This document shows positions 11,579 through 12,334 of a stretch of 12,334 nt of DNA, in pieces (position 1 is the stretch's first letter; the number at the start of each line of letters is the position of its first letter). This stretch comes from DASUPK01 sp036377415 (GTDB taxonomy: Bacteria; Actinomycetota; Thermoleophilia; Solirubrobacterales; 70-9): the NCBI GenBank assembly GCA_036377415.1, contig DASUYK010000049.1, positions 1 to 12,334 on the forward strand, read 5' to 3'. The position numbers and the translations under genes are program-made. The notes below the pieces were generated by a model. The model saw only the letters and a list, made by a program, of their open reading frames with translations, was not told where the DNA came from and made no database searches.

Positions 11579-12334
11579 ATGCACGACCGGCTGACTGGAC
11601 TCGATTCCTCCTTCCTCCATCTGGAGCGGCATGGGACGCACATGCACGTCGCCTCGACCACGTTGTTCGAGGGGCCCGCCCCTCCCTACCTCGAGTTCCG
11701 CGACCACATCGAATCCCGGCTTCATCTCGTCCCCCGCTTCCGGCAGAAGCTCAGGTTCGTGCCTTTCGGTCAGGGCCGGCCGATCTGGGTCGACGACCCG
11801 CACCTGAACCTCGCCTACCACGTTCGCCACACCTCCCTCCCCGGGCCCGGCTCCGAGCAACAGCTGCGGAACCTCGCCGCCCGGATCTTCTCCCAGCAGC
11901 TCGACCGCTCGAAGCCCCTCTGGGAGCTCTGGCTCGTCGAGGGGCTGAAGGGCGGGCGGTTCGCGATCATCGGCAAGACCCACCACTGCCTGGTCGACGG
12001 GATCTCCGGAGTTGACATAACCACGGTCCTCTTCGACACCAAGCGTGAGTCGCAGGACAGCTCCGAGCCCGGCGAGCGGTGGCTGCCGACACCCGAGCCG
12101 AGCCAGGCGCAGATCCTCAGGGAGGCGCTCGTCGAGCGAACCTTGAACCCGGGCGAGGTCGCACGCGGAGCCCGCCGTGTCCTGCGGGGCCCCCGCCGGG
12201 CGCTGCGCAGGGCGACCGACGCCTTCGCCGCCGCGGGCGCGTTCGCCTGGGCGGGGATCGCCGCCCCGGAGAGCCCGTTCAACTTCGATATCGGCCCGCA
12301 CCGTCGTTTCGCCTGGATTCGCGCTTCCCTCAAC
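11579..12334 (+). CDS. wax ester synthase / diacylglycerol acyltransferase, 3'-truncated
   Basis: The first 252 codons of a WS/DGAT-family acyltransferase; no stop is met before the window ends. Such enzymes join acyl-CoA to a fatty alcohol or diacylglycerol to make wax esters or triacylglycerol storage lipid at the inner membrane. The condensing motif HHxxxDG is intact as HHCLVDG at 135-141. The N-terminal RLTGLDSSFLHLE, the VPRFRQKLRF block, LDRSKPLWELWLVEGL at 108-123 and IGPHRRFAW near the right edge are typical family landmarks. Family members run to about 450-500 residues, so roughly half is missing. The ATG at 11579 starts exactly at the conserved N-terminus; only a weak AGG is upstream. 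It diverges from the riboswitch-controlled RlpA-like gene. Lipid-storage enzymes of this kind are abundant in actinobacteria. Confidence 0.95.
   Translation, partial: MHDRLTGLDSSFLHLERHGTHMHVASTTLFEGPAPPYLEFRDHIESRLHLVPRFRQKLRFVPFGQGRPIWVDDPHLNLAYHVRHTSLPGPGSEQQLRNLAARIFSQQLDRSKPLWELWLVEGLKGGRFAIIGKTHHCLVDGISGVDITTVLFDTKRESQDSSEPGERWLPTPEPSQAQILREALVERTLNPGEVARGARRVLRGPRRALRRATDAFAAAGAFAWAGIAAPESPFNFDIGPHRRFAWIRASLN

Noticed and set aside
1..12334. CRISPR array, insertion sequence, integrase, phage or plasmid genes
   Set aside because: No direct-repeat array, transposase motif or terminal inverted repeats were found; the gene content is ordinary chromosomal.

Overview
The window is GC-rich bacterial chromosome. 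Frequent GTG starts, tight gene packing, a wax-ester synthase/DGAT gene and a GC-rich c-di-AMP riboswitch fit an actinobacterium, plausibly of the Thermoleophilia/Solirubrobacterales type. That placement is an inference from gene content and composition, not a search. No tRNA, rRNA, CRISPR array, insertion sequence or phage gene was found.

Layout: (1) 1-201, the 3' part of a small basic DUF7218-like gene, converging on a complete type IB topoisomerase (minus, to 1241). (2) 1284-4448, a membrane-tethered family-2 glycosyltransferase, a CDGSH [2Fe-2S] protein on the minus strand, a heme-oxygenase-like diiron oxidase on the plus strand diverging from it, then a DUF72/YecE-like protein. (3) A minus-strand lipoprotein (4445-4873) with a hairpin and T-run in its leader, diverging from ccdA (5130-5876). 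(4) A probable operon 5935-9000 of flavin-containing monooxygenase, alpha/beta hydrolase and thioredoxin-TPR protein. Its genes overlap at the junctions and a perfect 20-bp palindrome sits just upstream. (5) An unknown 100-aa protein (minus) diverging from dinB (DNA polymerase IV, plus). (6) A strong hairpin between convergent dinB and an RlpA-like secreted protein (minus). The RlpA-like gene is preceded by a clear ydaO-type c-di-AMP riboswitch. (7) The 5' part of a WS/DGAT acyltransferase running off the right edge.

How the genes may work together: the topoisomerase and DinB act on DNA. CcdA moves reducing power across the membrane. The FMO/hydrolase/thioredoxin genes look like one oxidative-metabolism or stress transcript. 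The RlpA-like gene links cell-wall remodelling to c-di-AMP (osmotic or potassium state).

The best candidate for an under-described system is the divergent CDGSH / diiron-oxidase pair. The oxidase carries six residues spaced like the ligands recalled for the diiron enzyme SznF, and the adjacent Fe-S protein could be its electron donor. The clearest regulatory element is the c-di-AMP riboswitch, which leaves no room for a terminator-type expression platform.
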